From: an uncultured Bacteroides sp.
GTDB taxonomy: Bacteria > Bacteroidota > Bacteroidia > Bacteroidales > Bacteroidaceae
Assembly (NCBI GenBank): GCA_948847595.1
Contig: CAQOGY010000010.1
Span: forward strand, 34,835 to 98,834
Length of the DNA: 64,000 nucleotides
Reading direction: 5' to 3'
Below, piece by piece: positions 53,613-62,717 of this stretch. A program made the translations under genes and the position numbers. The notes under the pieces are model-generated. The model saw only the letters and a program-made list of their open reading frames with translations, did no database searches and was not told the origin of the DNA. Numbering within the stretch: position 1 is the first letter of the stretch; every line of letters begins with the position of its first letter.

Positions 53613-54824
53613 ATGACAAAAAACACAAAAAGTTTCGTATTGCCATTGGCATTCATTGGCGTTATGTTCTTTTCACTGGGCTTCGCCCTTGGTATCAACT
53701 CAGTATTAGTCCCCGTATTGAAGGGATCACTGGAAATCAGTTCGGCCGAATCATATCTGATCATTGCCGCCACTTTCATCCCGTTCCTTATTTTTGGTTA
53801 TCCGGCAGGCCTTACAATCAAAAAAATCGGATACAAACGAACAATGGTCCTTTCATTCCTTATGTTTGCCATAGCCTTCGGACTTTTCATACCATCGGCA
53901 AGTTATGAAAGTTTTCCTCTGTTTTTATTGGCTTCCTTTATCAGCGGAAGTGCCAACGCTTATCTGCAAGCTGCTGTAAACCCGTATATCACGATTCTGG
54001 GACCGATAGACAGTGCTGCCAAACGTATCAGCATTATGGGTATATGCAACAAACTCGCATGGCCGATTCCTCCTTTATTCCTAGCTTTCCTAATCGGAAA
54101 AGAAGTGACCGATATTACAGTAGCTGACCTGTTTCTGCCATTCTACGTTATTATCGCCGCATTCATCGCACTAGGTATTATCGCATACATGGCTCCCCTA
54201 CCGGAAGTCAAAGCCGTCGGTGAAGACGACAGCGAAGAGGCAGCCGAAGCCTGTCCGTACGCCGCAAAGAAAACCTCCATCTGGCAATTCCCGCATTTAT
54301 TATTAGGATGTCTTGCTCTCTTCTTATATGTAGGTGTAGAAACCGTATCACTGGGTACATTAGTAGATTATGCCACCAGCCTTCATTTGGAAAATGCAGC
54401 AATGTATGCCTGGATTGCTCCGATAGGCATTGTGATCGGTTACATCTGCGGCATCATCTTCATCCCTAAATATATGAGCCAGGCTACAGCACTGAAGATT
54501 TGTTCAGTGCTGGCTATCATCGGTTCCGTACTAGTAGTACTTACACCTGCCGATATATCCATCTATTTCATCTCATTTATGGCATTGGGATGTTCTTTAA
54601 TGTGGCCTGCCCTATGGCCTTTGGCTATGGCAGATTTAGGAAAGTTCACCAAATCCGGTTCATCTCTTCTGATCATGGCAATGGCAGGCGGTGCTGTTAT
54701 TCCGACCTTATTTGGCTATCTAAAAGACATTTCCGATATTCAGAAAGCATATTGGATTTGCCTTCCCTGCTTCCTGTTTATTCTATATTATGGGGTAGCC
54801 GGATACAAAATCAGAACGAAATAA
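53613..54824 (+). CDS. MFS sugar:H+ symporter (fucose/glucose/galactose type)
   Basis: 403 residues from the ATG at 53613, about 12 membrane helices. The start FVLPLAFIGVMFFSLGFALGINSVLVPVLK and the loop YPAGLTIKKIGYKR mark the FGHS (FucP/GluP) family. An N-terminal extension from 53553 overlaps the serS terminator and is rejected. Likely imports a hexose. It has no sugar-catabolic gene beside it. Confidence 0.9.
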   Translation: MTKNTKSFVLPLAFIGVMFFSLGFALGINSVLVPVLKGSLEISSAESYLIIAATFIPFLIFGYPAGLTIKKIGYKRTMVLSFLMFAIAFGLFIPSASYESFPLFLLASFISGSANAYLQAAVNPYITILGPIDSAAKRISIMGICNKLAWPIPPLFLAFLIGKEVTDITVADLFLPFYVIIAAFIALGIIAYMAPLPEVKAVGEDDSEEAAEACPYAAKKTSIWQFPHLLLGCLALFLYVGVETVSLGTLVDYATSLHLENAAMYAWIAPIGIVIGYICGIIFIPKYMSQATALKICSVLAIIGSVLVVLTPADISIYFISFMALGCSLMWPALWPLAMADLGKFTKSGSSLLIMAMAGGAVIPTLFGYLKDISDIQKAYWICLPCFLFILYYGVAGYKIRTK

Positions 54825-54848
54825 ATAAAGATATTCACATGGATATGG

Positions 54849-54883
54849 AAAGTCACTCATCAAAAGAGTGACTTTTCTTTTTA
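54849..54883 (+). terminator. Intrinsic terminator of the MFS gene
   Basis: AAAGTCACTC (54849-54858) pairs with GAGTGACTTT (54866-54875), with a 7-base loop, then T-rich DNA. Confidence 0.88.
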
Positions 54884-54901
54884 TATTTCGTAAATAAGCC
54901 G

Positions 54902-54909
54902 TATCTTTG
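54902..54909 (+). promoter_or_regulatory. -7 box for the nfnAB fusion gene
   Basis: TATCTTTG, 59 bases before the ATG at 54969. Confidence 0.6.
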
Positions 54910-54968
54910 CCGAAATTTATAACATTCTGATAGCAGTTACGTAATAATACCAACAAATTAATTAGATA

Positions 54969-57260
54969 ATGAACAAAATCATTAGCAAAGAACGCTTTTC
55001 TGAGAAAGTGTTTAAACTTGAAATTGAAGCTCCTTTAATTGCTAAATCCCGCAAAGCCGGCCACTTCGTCATTGTACGTGTAGGCGACAAGGGAGAACGT
55101 ATGCCTCTGACGATTGCCGGTTCTGATTTGAAGAAAGGCACCATCACTCTGGTGATACAGGAAGTCGGGCTCTCCTCTACCCGTCTTTGTGAATTGAACG
55201 AAGGTGATTATATCACTGATGTAGTAGGTCCGCTCGGACAAGCTACTCATATTGAGAATTTCGGAACAGTTGTTTGTGCTGGTGGTGGTGTAGGTGTTGC
55301 TCCGATGCTTCCTATCGTACAGGCTTTGAAAGCTGCCGGAAACAGAGTGATCACTGTATTGGCAGGACGTAACAAAGACCTTATCATTCTGGAAAAAGAA
55401 ATGCGCGAAAGCTCCGATGAGGTGATTATTATGACGGACGATGGCTCTTACGGGCGTAAAGGTCTGGTAACCGAAGGCGTGGAAGAAGTCATCAAACGTG
55501 AAAAGGTAGATAAATGCTTCGCCATCGGCCCTGCTATCATGATGAAGTTCGTTTGTCTGCTGACAAAGAAATATGAGATTCCTACCGACGTTTCATTAAA
55601 TACCATCATGGTAGACGGAACCGGCATGTGTGGTGCTTGCCGTATCACGGTAGGAGGAAAAACGAAGTTCGTTTGTGTTGACGGTCCCGAATTCGACGGT
55701 CATCAGGTGGACTTTGATGAAATGCTGAAACGTATGGGTGCGTTCAAAAAAATTGAGCGTGAAGAGATGAACAAACTCCAGCCCGAATGTGAAGCAACGA
55801 AAGAGATAGATGAGAAAAGCCGCAACGCAGCCTGGAGACAGGAACTGCGCAAATCGATGAAACCGAAAGAACGTACAGCTATTCCACGTGTCGAGATGAA
55901 CGAACTCGATGCCGAATACCGTTCACATAGCCGCAAGGAAGAAGTAAACCAGGGTCTGACCGCTGAGCAAGCAGTTACAGAAGCCAAGCGTTGTCTGGAC
56001 TGCGCTAACCCTGGATGTATGGAAGGGTGTCCGGTAGGCATCGACATTCCGCGCTTCATTAAGAACATTGAGCGTGGCGAATTCCTCGAAGCAGCCAAAA
56101 CACTGAAAGAGACAAGTGCGCTTCCGGCTGTATGCGGTCGTGTCTGCCCACAGGAAAAGCAATGCGAATCCAAATGTATACACTTGAAGATGAATGAAAA
56201 ACCGGTAGCTATCGGTTATCTGGAACGCTTCGCTGCTGACTTCGAACGTGAAAGCGGACAAATTTCAGTACCTGTCATTGCCGAAAAGAACGGTATCAAA
56301 GTGGCGGTGATCGGTTCGGGTCCTGCCGGATTATCATTCGCAGGTGATATGGCAAAATACGGTTATGATGTAACAGTGTTCGAGGCACTCCACGAAATCG
56401 GCGGTGTATTAAAATATGGTATTCCGGAATTCCGTCTGCCAAACAAGATTGTAGATGTAGAAATAGACAACCTCGTTAAAATGGGCGTTACTTTCATCAA
56501 AGACTGCATTGTAGGAAAAACAATCAGTGTGGAAGATTTGAAGGAAGAAGGTTTTAAAGGAATATTTGTCGCTTCCGGTGCCGGTTTGCCTAACTTTATG
56601 AATATACCGGGCGAAAACTCGATCAATATCATGTCTTCCAACGAATACCTCACTCGTGTCAATCTAATGGATGCTGCGAGCGAAGACTCTGACACTCCGG
56701 TAGCTTTCGGCAAAAATGTGGCTGTCATCGGTGGTGGTAATACTGCTATGGACTCTGTCCGTACAGCCAAACGCCTGGGTGCTGAACGTGCTATGATCAT
56801 CTACCGCCGTTCGGAAGAAGAAATGCCTGCACGTATCGAGGAAGTGAAGCATGCCAAAGAAGAAGGAGTCGAATTCCTGACATTGCACAATCCGATTGAA
56901 TATATTGCCGACGAACAAGGTTGCGTGAAACAGGTCATTCTCCAGAAGATGGAATTAGGAGAGCCGGATGCTTCCGGACGTCGCAGTCCTGTAGCCATTC
57001 CGGGAGCTACGGAAACAATCGATATCGATCTGGCCATCGTCAGTGTCGGGGTATCTCCGAACCCGATTGTTCCGAGTTCCATTAAAGGACTGGAATTAGG
57101 ACGCAAAGGAACCATTGCCGTAGATGACAACATGGAATCATCTATTCCGATGATCTATGCCGGCGGAGACATTGTGCGCGGAGGAGCTACCGTAATCCTT
57201 GCCATGGGAGATGGCCGTAAAGCCGCCGCTGCCATGAATGAACAACTGCAAAGCAAGTAA
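54969..57260 (+). CDS. One-chain NfnAB-type NADH-dependent ferredoxin:NADP+ oxidoreductase
   Basis: 763 residues. Residues 1-270 are the NfnA/PyrK-like FAD- and NAD-binding module, with the [2Fe-2S] site C221, C224, C236 in DGTGMCGACR. The position where PyrK has its first Cys is D216, as known for Nfn. Residues 300-763 are the NfnB/GltD-like part, with two cysteine sets for [4Fe-4S] clusters (C342, C345, C350, C354 and C389, C393, C399, C403) and two GxGxxG dinucleotide sites (VIGSGPAGLSFAG, VIGGGNTAMD). No GltB large subunit is nearby, so glutamate synthase is unlikely despite common database names. Electron-bifurcating transhydrogenase activity is inferred from NfnAB of other anaerobes. 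Confidence 0.85.
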   Translation: MNKIISKERFSEKVFKLEIEAPLIAKSRKAGHFVIVRVGDKGERMPLTIAGSDLKKGTITLVIQEVGLSSTRLCELNEGDYITDVVGPLGQATHIENFGTVVCAGGGVGVAPMLPIVQALKAAGNRVITVLAGRNKDLIILEKEMRESSDEVIIMTDDGSYGRKGLVTEGVEEVIKREKVDKCFAIGPAIMMKFVCLLTKKYEIPTDVSLNTIMVDGTGMCGACRITVGGKTKFVCVDGPEFDGHQVDFDEMLKRMGAFKKIEREEMNKLQPECEATKEIDEKSRNAAWRQELRKSMKPKERTAIPRVEMNELDAEYRSHSRKEEVNQGLTAEQAVTEAKRCLDCANPGCMEGCPVGIDIPRFIKNIERGEFLEAAKTLKETSALPAVCGRVCPQEKQCESKCIHLKMNEKPVAIGYLERFAADFERESGQISVPVIAEKNGIKVAVIGSGPAGLSFAGDMAKYGYDVTVFEALHEIGGVLKYGIPEFRLPNKIVDVEIDNLVKMGVTFIKDCIVGKTISVEDLKEEGFKGIFVASGAGLPNFMNIPGENSINIMSSNEYLTRVNLMDAASEDSDTPVAFGKNVAVIGGGNTAMDSVRTAKRLGAERAMIIYRRSEEEMPARIEEVKHAKEEGVEFLTLHNPIEYIADEQGCVKQVILQKMELGEPDASGRRSPVAIPGATETIDIDLAIVSVGVSPNPIVPSSIKGLELGRKGTIAVDDNMESSIPMIYAGGDIVRGGATVILAMGDGRKAAAAMNEQLQSK

Positions 57261-57282
57261 AAGGACAAGCTTATTATAACAG

Positions 57283-57315
57283 AAAGCCCCGTCTGCTGAA
57301 TGCAAACGGGGTTTT
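57283..57315 (+). terminator. Intrinsic terminator of the nfnAB gene
   Basis: CCCCGT (57287-57292) pairs with ACGGGG (57306-57311), stem extended inward by TGC/GCA, then TTTT. Confidence 0.75.
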
Positions 57316-57333
57316 CATATCACAAGATACTTC

Positions 57334-57687
57334 TTACTTCACTACGCTATTCGTCGCAGGGTCCGGGAAAATCACGGTCGGTTTAAACGACTTCGCTTCC
57401 TCAAAATCCATCAATGCGTACGACATGATAATCACAATATCATCCGGTTGCACCTTGCGGGCGGCAGCACCGTTCAGACAAATCTTACCGGAACCGCGTT
57501 CACCTTTGATAATGTAGGTTTCAAAGCGTTCGCCATTGTTGTTATCAGCGATGTACACTTTTTCTCCCGGAATCATGTTGGCAGCATCCAGCAGGTCTTC
57601 GTCAATCGTGATACTACCCATGTAGTTCAAATTTGCCTCTGTGACACGTGCACAATGAATTTTCGACTTCAACACTTCAATCATCAT
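57334..57687 (-). CDS. panD: Aspartate 1-decarboxylase proenzyme
   Basis: 117 residues. Self-cleavage at G24-S25 in YMGSITIDEDLLDAANM creates the pyruvoyl group. Conserved RxxTYIIKGERGSG-type (YIIKGERGSGKICLNGAAA) and DIVIIMSYALM follow. It makes beta-alanine for pantothenate, and sits 21 bases after panC on the same strand. Confidence 0.97.
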   Translation of the reverse strand: MMIEVLKSKIHCARVTEANLNYMGSITIDEDLLDAANMIPGEKVYIADNNNGERFETYIIKGERGSGKICLNGAAARKVQPDDIVIIMSYALMDFEEAKSFKPTVIFPDPATNSVVK

Positions 57688-57708
57688 AAGGTTTCGTCTT
57701 TTTTTAAT

Positions 57709-58557
57709 TTAGATTTCTTTATACTTGATATTATCAATCAGTCTGACCTCTCCGCAGAACACTGTGATACAGCCTACTACATACAGAGAATCCTCCCAAC
57801 TGCTTACCTTTTGCAGCGTGTTTCCGTCAACGATTTCAAAATACTCCAAACGCAATCCCGGAGCATCCTCTATCGCTTCTTCTACCATCTTCTGCGTCTC
57901 ACTCACTGTATGAGATGCTGCAAAGGTACGACTTTTAAATAATGTCTGAGAAATATTTAAAGCATTTTCACGTTCTCGTGCTGATAAACGTTTATTCCGA
58001 CTGCTCAGAGCCAATCCGTCTTCTTCACGAACGATAGGACAACCTACAATTTCCAGTTTATAATCCATCTGACGAACCATCTCCCGAATAATCGCCAGTT
58101 GCTGGAAATCTTTCTCTCCGAAATAAGCACGATCCGGTTGCACCGCGTCAAACAACTTGCTGACAATCTGGCAAACTCCGTTGAAATGTCCCGGACGGAA
58201 AGCCCCTTCCATCACCGTATCCAACGGAGCATAGCTGAATTCACGCGTATCCGGCTGCGGATACATCTCTTCTACCGAAGGAGCAAAGGCAAATGCTGCC
58301 CCGCAATCTTCCAACAAGCGGCAGTCAGCATCCAATGTACGCGGATACTTTGCTAAATCGTTTTTATCGTTAAACTGAGTGGGATTTACAAAAACACTCA
58401 CTACTGTTACACCATTCTCACTTACGCTGCGCTTTACCAGTGATGCGTGTCCTGCATGTAAAGCACCCATTGTGGGTACCAGTCCTACCTTCTTACCCTG
58501 GGCTCTCAGTGCCGTCAATTCGGCCTGTAAGTCCTTGATAGTGTGTATTACTTTCAT
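57709..58557 (-). CDS. panC: Pantothenate synthetase
   Basis: 282 residues from the ATG at 58557; a longer frame to 58623 has no family similarity in the extra part. It joins pantoate and beta-alanine using ATP. HIGH-like motif HAGH is in PTMGALHAGHASLVK, FVNPTQFNDKNDLAKYPRT follows, GEKDFQQLAIIREMV, and the KMSKS-like LSSRNKRLS is present. panC-panD form an operon; panB is not in this window. Confidence 0.97.
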   Translation of the reverse strand: MKVIHTIKDLQAELTALRAQGKKVGLVPTMGALHAGHASLVKRSVSENGVTVVSVFVNPTQFNDKNDLAKYPRTLDADCRLLEDCGAAFAFAPSVEEMYPQPDTREFSYAPLDTVMEGAFRPGHFNGVCQIVSKLFDAVQPDRAYFGEKDFQQLAIIREMVRQMDYKLEIVGCPIVREEDGLALSSRNKRLSARERENALNISQTLFKSRTFAASHTVSETQKMVEEAIEDAPGLRLEYFEIVDGNTLQKVSSWEDSLYVVGCITVFCGEVRLIDNIKYKEI

Positions 58558-58663
58558 TTTTGTTAATTGGTTTATGTTTTGGTCGTTTGCAAAAACTCTG
58601 CAAAATAAACTAATATTTGCCACATAAAGAAAGAATATCTTATTTAATGTGTCTTTTTTTTCG

Positions 58664-58671
58664 TATCTTTG
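58664..58671 (+). promoter_or_regulatory. -7 box for the GT5-like gene
   Basis: TATCTTTG, 28 bases before the ATG at 58700. Confidence 0.65.
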
Positions 58672-58699
58672 CAGAATATTATAGTGAACTATCGTTATT

Positions 58700-59539
58700 A
58701 TGACAAAGGCGAATAAAGTTTTATTTATTACTCAAGAGATTACACCTTACGTTTCAGAATCCGAAATGGCCAATATAGGTAGAAACCTTCCACAGGCAAT
58801 ACAAGAAAAAGGCCGTGAAATCAGGACATTTATGCCTAAATGGGGAAACATTAACGAACGCAGAAATCAACTGCATGAAGTAATTCGCCTCTCCGGTATG
58901 AACCTGATCATCGACGATACTGATCACCCCCTTATTATAAAAGTTGCTTCTATTCAATCCGCACGTATGCAGGTATATTTCATCGATAATGATGATTATT
59001 TCCAGAATCGCTTGCAAACAGCGGACGAAAATGGTGTGGAATACGATGACAACGACAGTCGTGCTATCTTTTATGCACGCGGTGTGCTGGAAACAGTGAA
59101 GAAGCTTCGCTGGTGTCCCGACGTTATCCACTGTCACGGATGGATGACGGCATTGGCTCCTCTTTATATTAAGAAGGCCTACAAGGACGAACCATCGTTC
59201 CGTGATGCCAAAGTTGTATTCTCGGTATATGAAGATGATTTCAAGAATACGCTCAGTGAGGACTTTGCAACCAAACTGATGTTGAAAGGCATCACCAAGA
59301 AGGATTTGGCTGGTTTGAAGGAACCGGTAGACTATGCGGCACTTTGTAAACTTGCCGTTGATTATTCTGACGGAATCATACAAAACAGCGCAAAGGTAGA
59401 CGAATCAATCATTGAGTACGCCCGCCAATCAGGCAAACTGGTACTTGATTATCAGGATCCGGAAAACTACGCAAACGCTTGCAACGAATTCTACGATCAG
59501 GTATGGGAAACCACTACAAATAAAGAAGAAGAAGAATAA
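58700..59539 (+). CDS. GT5-like (glycogen synthase N-terminal domain) protein
   Basis: 279 residues, only about half of a GlgA glycogen synthase. It matches the N-terminal Rossmann half: LFITQEITPYV, VYFIDNDDYFQNR, SRAIFYARGVLETVKKL, DVIHCHGWMTALAPLYIKKAY. The KxGGL ADP-glucose loop is replaced by SESEMANIG, and the whole C-terminal GT-B domain is absent, so catalysis on its own is doubtful. The frame closes cleanly with an acidic EEEE tail, so it is not a fresh truncation. It is possibly a regulatory or partner subunit. The GT4 and GH57 genes lie 2-4 kb downstream on the other strand. Confidence 0.85.
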   Translation: MTKANKVLFITQEITPYVSESEMANIGRNLPQAIQEKGREIRTFMPKWGNINERRNQLHEVIRLSGMNLIIDDTDHPLIIKVASIQSARMQVYFIDNDDYFQNRLQTADENGVEYDDNDSRAIFYARGVLETVKKLRWCPDVIHCHGWMTALAPLYIKKAYKDEPSFRDAKVVFSVYEDDFKNTLSEDFATKLMLKGITKKDLAGLKEPVDYAALCKLAVDYSDGIIQNSAKVDESIIEYARQSGKLVLDYQDPENYANACNEFYDQVWETTTNKEEEE

Positions 59540-59558
59540 AAATCTAGATACGACAATC

Positions 59559-61178
59559 ATGAAAGCAAAATATGCCTTGATAGCTTTACTGGCAATCACA
59601 TTTTTCGGATGCGATGATAATACAGGCGGACTGGGATTAGGAATGTTCCCGGGCAATGACCAAAATATCAAAGGAAAGTTATCCACGTTTGATGTAACTA
59701 CTAAATCAATTCCTACTGGAAAGATCTATGCCAAAACCAACATCGGATATGTTGGAAAGTTCACTGATGAAACATTCGGTACTTATCAGGCAGGCTTCCT
59801 TGCTCAACTGAATTGTCCGGATGGCTTAACTTTTCCTGAAGTATATACAGAAGAAACAGATGCTAGCGGTAAAGTTATCTCAGCTACTGGAAAAATGGTT
59901 ATAACTAATGAAGATGACGAAACGATTGAAATCATTAAGGATGACCAAGGTAATCCTATTGGCAACATACGTACTACCGAACTTTTCTTATTGTATGATA
60001 ACTATTTCGGTGACTCACTGACTGCTTGTAGATTGAGTGTTTATGAATTGGGTGGAGATAATAAAGAAACACTAAACACAGATAATGCGTATTATACAAA
60101 TATTATTCCTGAAGAATTCTATGATAGCCAGAATCTTTTAGGAACAAAAGCTTATACAGCCGTAGACTACTCCCTATCTGAAGAAGACCGTAATTCAAGT
60201 ACATACGTACCCTATATTCACGTTGCTTTTAAAGAAGACAGAGCTAAAGAAGTGGGCAAAAATATTCTAGAAGCATCAAGAGCAGCTGGAAAAAAATTTA
60301 ATAATCAGTTATTTGGAAAAGCCTTTCCAGGGATTTACGTAAAAAGCGATTATGGTGACGGAACAGTACTTTATGTAGATCAAGTACAAATGAGAGTAGT
60401 ATACAAATGTTATGCTACAGATTCCATCACAGGCATTAAATTAAAAAAGCAAGATGGAGTTAACGATTCAACCTATTATACTTGGCGTCAATTTGCTTCT
60501 ACTAGAGAAATTATTCAGGCTAATCAATTAAGTAATGACGAACAAGCCATTAATGAAAGAATAAATGAAAAAACCTGTACTTATTTAAAAAGTCCGGCAG
60601 GTATATTCACTGAAGCTACATTACCAATTTCTGACATAGAGAACGAATTAACTGGCGATACCTTAAATGCAGTAAAACTGACATTCACTAATTACAATCA
60701 ATCAAGTGACAAGAAGTTTGGTATGTCTATACCATCTACTGTAATGCTTGTACGCAAGAAATTCCAGGATAGCTTCTTTAAAGACAATAAGTTGAGCGAT
60801 GGTGTATCTTCTTATCTAACTTCACATACAAGTAGTACGAATCAATATGTATTCAGCAACATCACCAAATTGGTAAATGCCTGCATTGCAGAAAAGGAAG
60901 AGGCTAAGAAAGCAAAGGGTAGTGAATGGAATGAAGCTGACTGGTTACAAAAAAATCCAGATTGGAATAAGGTAGTACTTATACCTGTACTTGTGACTTA
61001 TGACTCTTCAAACACTACAACTGGCCAGGCTAACATTATTAGAATACAACATGACTTAAAACCTGGTTATGTACGTCTGAAAGGTGGAGAAGCTGGAGAA
61101 ATTCCAGGTGGTGAGAATTATAAGTTGAAACTTGAAGTTATTTCTACAGACTTCGGATTAACAACTAAGTCAAACTAA
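59559..61178 (+). CDS. DUF4270 family lipoprotein
   Basis: 539 residues from the ATG at 59559. A lipoprotein signal ends at the lipobox FFGC (C18), followed by DDNTGGLGLGMFPGNDQ, the usual N-terminus of DUF4270 proteins. The rest is beta-rich with no catalytic motif I recognise. It lies 19 bases after the GT5-like stop. Its coding sequence is visibly richer in A and T, including third positions, than its neighbours. A longer frame opens at 59412 inside the upstream gene and is rejected. Function unknown. Confidence 0.88.
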   Translation: MKAKYALIALLAITFFGCDDNTGGLGLGMFPGNDQNIKGKLSTFDVTTKSIPTGKIYAKTNIGYVGKFTDETFGTYQAGFLAQLNCPDGLTFPEVYTEETDASGKVISATGKMVITNEDDETIEIIKDDQGNPIGNIRTTELFLLYDNYFGDSLTACRLSVYELGGDNKETLNTDNAYYTNIIPEEFYDSQNLLGTKAYTAVDYSLSEEDRNSSTYVPYIHVAFKEDRAKEVGKNILEASRAAGKKFNNQLFGKAFPGIYVKSDYGDGTVLYVDQVQMRVVYKCYATDSITGIKLKKQDGVNDSTYYTWRQFASTREIIQANQLSNDEQAINERINEKTCTYLKSPAGIFTEATLPISDIENELTGDTLNAVKLTFTNYNQSSDKKFGMSIPSTVMLVRKKFQDSFFKDNKLSDGVSSYLTSHTSSTNQYVFSNITKLVNACIAEKEEAKKAKGSEWNEADWLQKNPDWNKVVLIPVLVTYDSSNTTTGQANIIRIQHDLKPGYVRLKGGEAGEIPGGENYKLKLEVISTDFGLTTKSN

Positions 61179-61190
61179 AAAGATATATAA

Positions 61191-61233
61191 AAAAAACAGC
61201 GCGGGTTACTTCGGTAATTCGCGCTGTTTTTTA
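61191..61233 (+). terminator. Intrinsic terminator of the DUF4270 gene, with TTCG loop
   Basis: AACAGCGCG (61195-61203) pairs with CGCGCTGTT (61220-61228). The inner GTTAC-TTCG-GTAAT has a stable tetraloop. A-run before and T6 after. Confidence 0.92.
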
Positions 61234-61258
61234 TATGTACCTGTACCTTCCAATATAT

Positions 61259-61297
61259 AAAAAACAACCGTGAGGTGATTCCCATCTCCCCACGGTT
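61259..61297 (-). terminator. Intrinsic terminator of the GH57 gene
   Basis: On the minus strand AACCGTG (61297-61291) pairs with CACGGTT (61272-61266), followed by GTTTTTT. Confidence 0.8.
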
Positions 61298-61321
61298 ACA
61301 ACCAGTTAATTTATTATTATC

Positions 61322-62704
61322 TTATTCTTCTTTCTTTGCAGTAGCTTTCTTACGAGTAGCTTTAGCTACCGGTTCTTTTTTCGCAGCTACTTTCTTGGGA
61401 GCTTTTGCAGCTCCTTTTTCAGCTTTTGCCTGCCATTTGGTTACTTCCTTTTGCAGTTCGGCTATCTCCTCACCCTGATTCTTAATAGTAGTCAGCAGAG
61501 AGTTGAGCTCCTCATTATCTACGTCAACAGGATACAGTGAATCTACTCGTTTGATAAAGTCGCCCAAGATATTCATGTAGTTAGTGAAGGCATCGTAAGG
61601 AGAGTCATAAATACCACGGTTCAGCCAGATACCTGTATTCTTGGTAGTCATGAAACGGAAATTGTTGCTGGCTTGCAGATAATCCCAGTCCTGCTTGATA
61701 CGACGGTCGTCACACAGATGAACACGTTCTGCTACGCTATACAACTTGTTGAAAGCCTCACGTTGCAGGATATTACCCAGCCAACTGCTTGTATCTCTTT
61801 CTTCGTCCACCCATGACATTGGGTAAGGAACATCCAGCTGAGATACAGATTTCAATTTAGATACAATCTCTGTCGGAGTAGAGAACGTGATACCCTTTGA
61901 TTTAGCACATTCGGGCAATGCTTTCAGGAATTCCAGGATATTGGAAGAAAGTGGCTGAGCCATACCCAATGCACTTAATTCCATAAAGATATTAATCACT
62001 TGCTCTTCTTGTGGCAACGCATCAATCCAGTTAATATACTTATCAGCAAATAATGGATATTCCGGCCATTCCGAATTGGAGAAACGCAATCCTATATCAT
62101 CAGAAAGTTTAAAGTCTCTCAATAGCAATTTGAGGCTCGGAGCCTGATTACAGTGATATACATAGTGCGGGCTCTTCCATCCCAATACATGTTTTGCACC
62201 TTCCGTCAGCATTCCCTTAAAGCCCATAGAAGCTACCAGTCCACCGATTTCATCCGAATAAATCAAGCTGGAGTTGCGGAACACCTTCGGTTCTTTGCCA
62301 AACATCTGTTTCATTTTATCACGCTGGCGAAGCACTTCTTCACGGAAGCAGTCTTCGTTAGCCAAAGATGACAAGCCGTGTGAATAAGGTTCGCAAAGGA
62401 ACTCACAACAGCCGGTATCATTCAACTGGTGCAGCAAGTCAATCACCGCCGGAGCATGAATTTCAAGTTGCTCCAATGCCACACCGGAAATAGAAAGCGC
62501 CACTTTGAAAGCTCCTCCCGAGTTTTTCACCATCTCAATCAACGTGCTGAGAGCAGGTATATAAGATCGTTCGGCAACCTCATTCATACCGGTTTCATTT
62601 GCATAGTCATCATAGTAATAATGATCGGTGCCGATATCGAAAAAACGGTAGCGTTTCAAGTGTATAATCTGATGTATTTCGAAATAAAGACAGATCGTTC
62701 TCAT
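61322..62704 (-). CDS. Glycoside hydrolase family 57 protein with Lys/Ala-rich tail
   Basis: 460 residues, no signal peptide, hence cytoplasmic. The N-terminal barrel has YFEIHQIIHLKRYRFFDIG and the GH57-type CCEFLCEPYSHGLSSL region. It is the alpha-amylase/glucanotransferase-like type found in Bacteroidetes glycogen clusters. A short coiled coil (about 405-430) precedes a C-terminal tail of some 30 residues rich in Lys and Ala (KAPKKVAAKKEP), like histone H1. The stop-to-start gap to the upstream GT4 gene is 13 bases: one operon. Confidence 0.9.
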   Translation of the reverse strand: MRTICLYFEIHQIIHLKRYRFFDIGTDHYYYDDYANETGMNEVAERSYIPALSTLIEMVKNSGGAFKVALSISGVALEQLEIHAPAVIDLLHQLNDTGCCEFLCEPYSHGLSSLANEDCFREEVLRQRDKMKQMFGKEPKVFRNSSLIYSDEIGGLVASMGFKGMLTEGAKHVLGWKSPHYVYHCNQAPSLKLLLRDFKLSDDIGLRFSNSEWPEYPLFADKYINWIDALPQEEQVINIFMELSALGMAQPLSSNILEFLKALPECAKSKGITFSTPTEIVSKLKSVSQLDVPYPMSWVDEERDTSSWLGNILQREAFNKLYSVAERVHLCDDRRIKQDWDYLQASNNFRFMTTKNTGIWLNRGIYDSPYDAFTNYMNILGDFIKRVDSLYPVDVDNEELNSLLTTIKNQGEEIAELQKEVTKWQAKAEKGAAKAPKKVAAKKEPVAKATRKKATAKKEE

Positions 62705-62717
62705 AGTCTATATCATT

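Noticed and set aside
54969..57260. Glutamate synthase small subunit or dihydroorotate dehydrogenase B subunit
   Set aside because: No large subunit or PyrD partner nearby, and the fusion and the D216/Cys pattern fit NfnAB.
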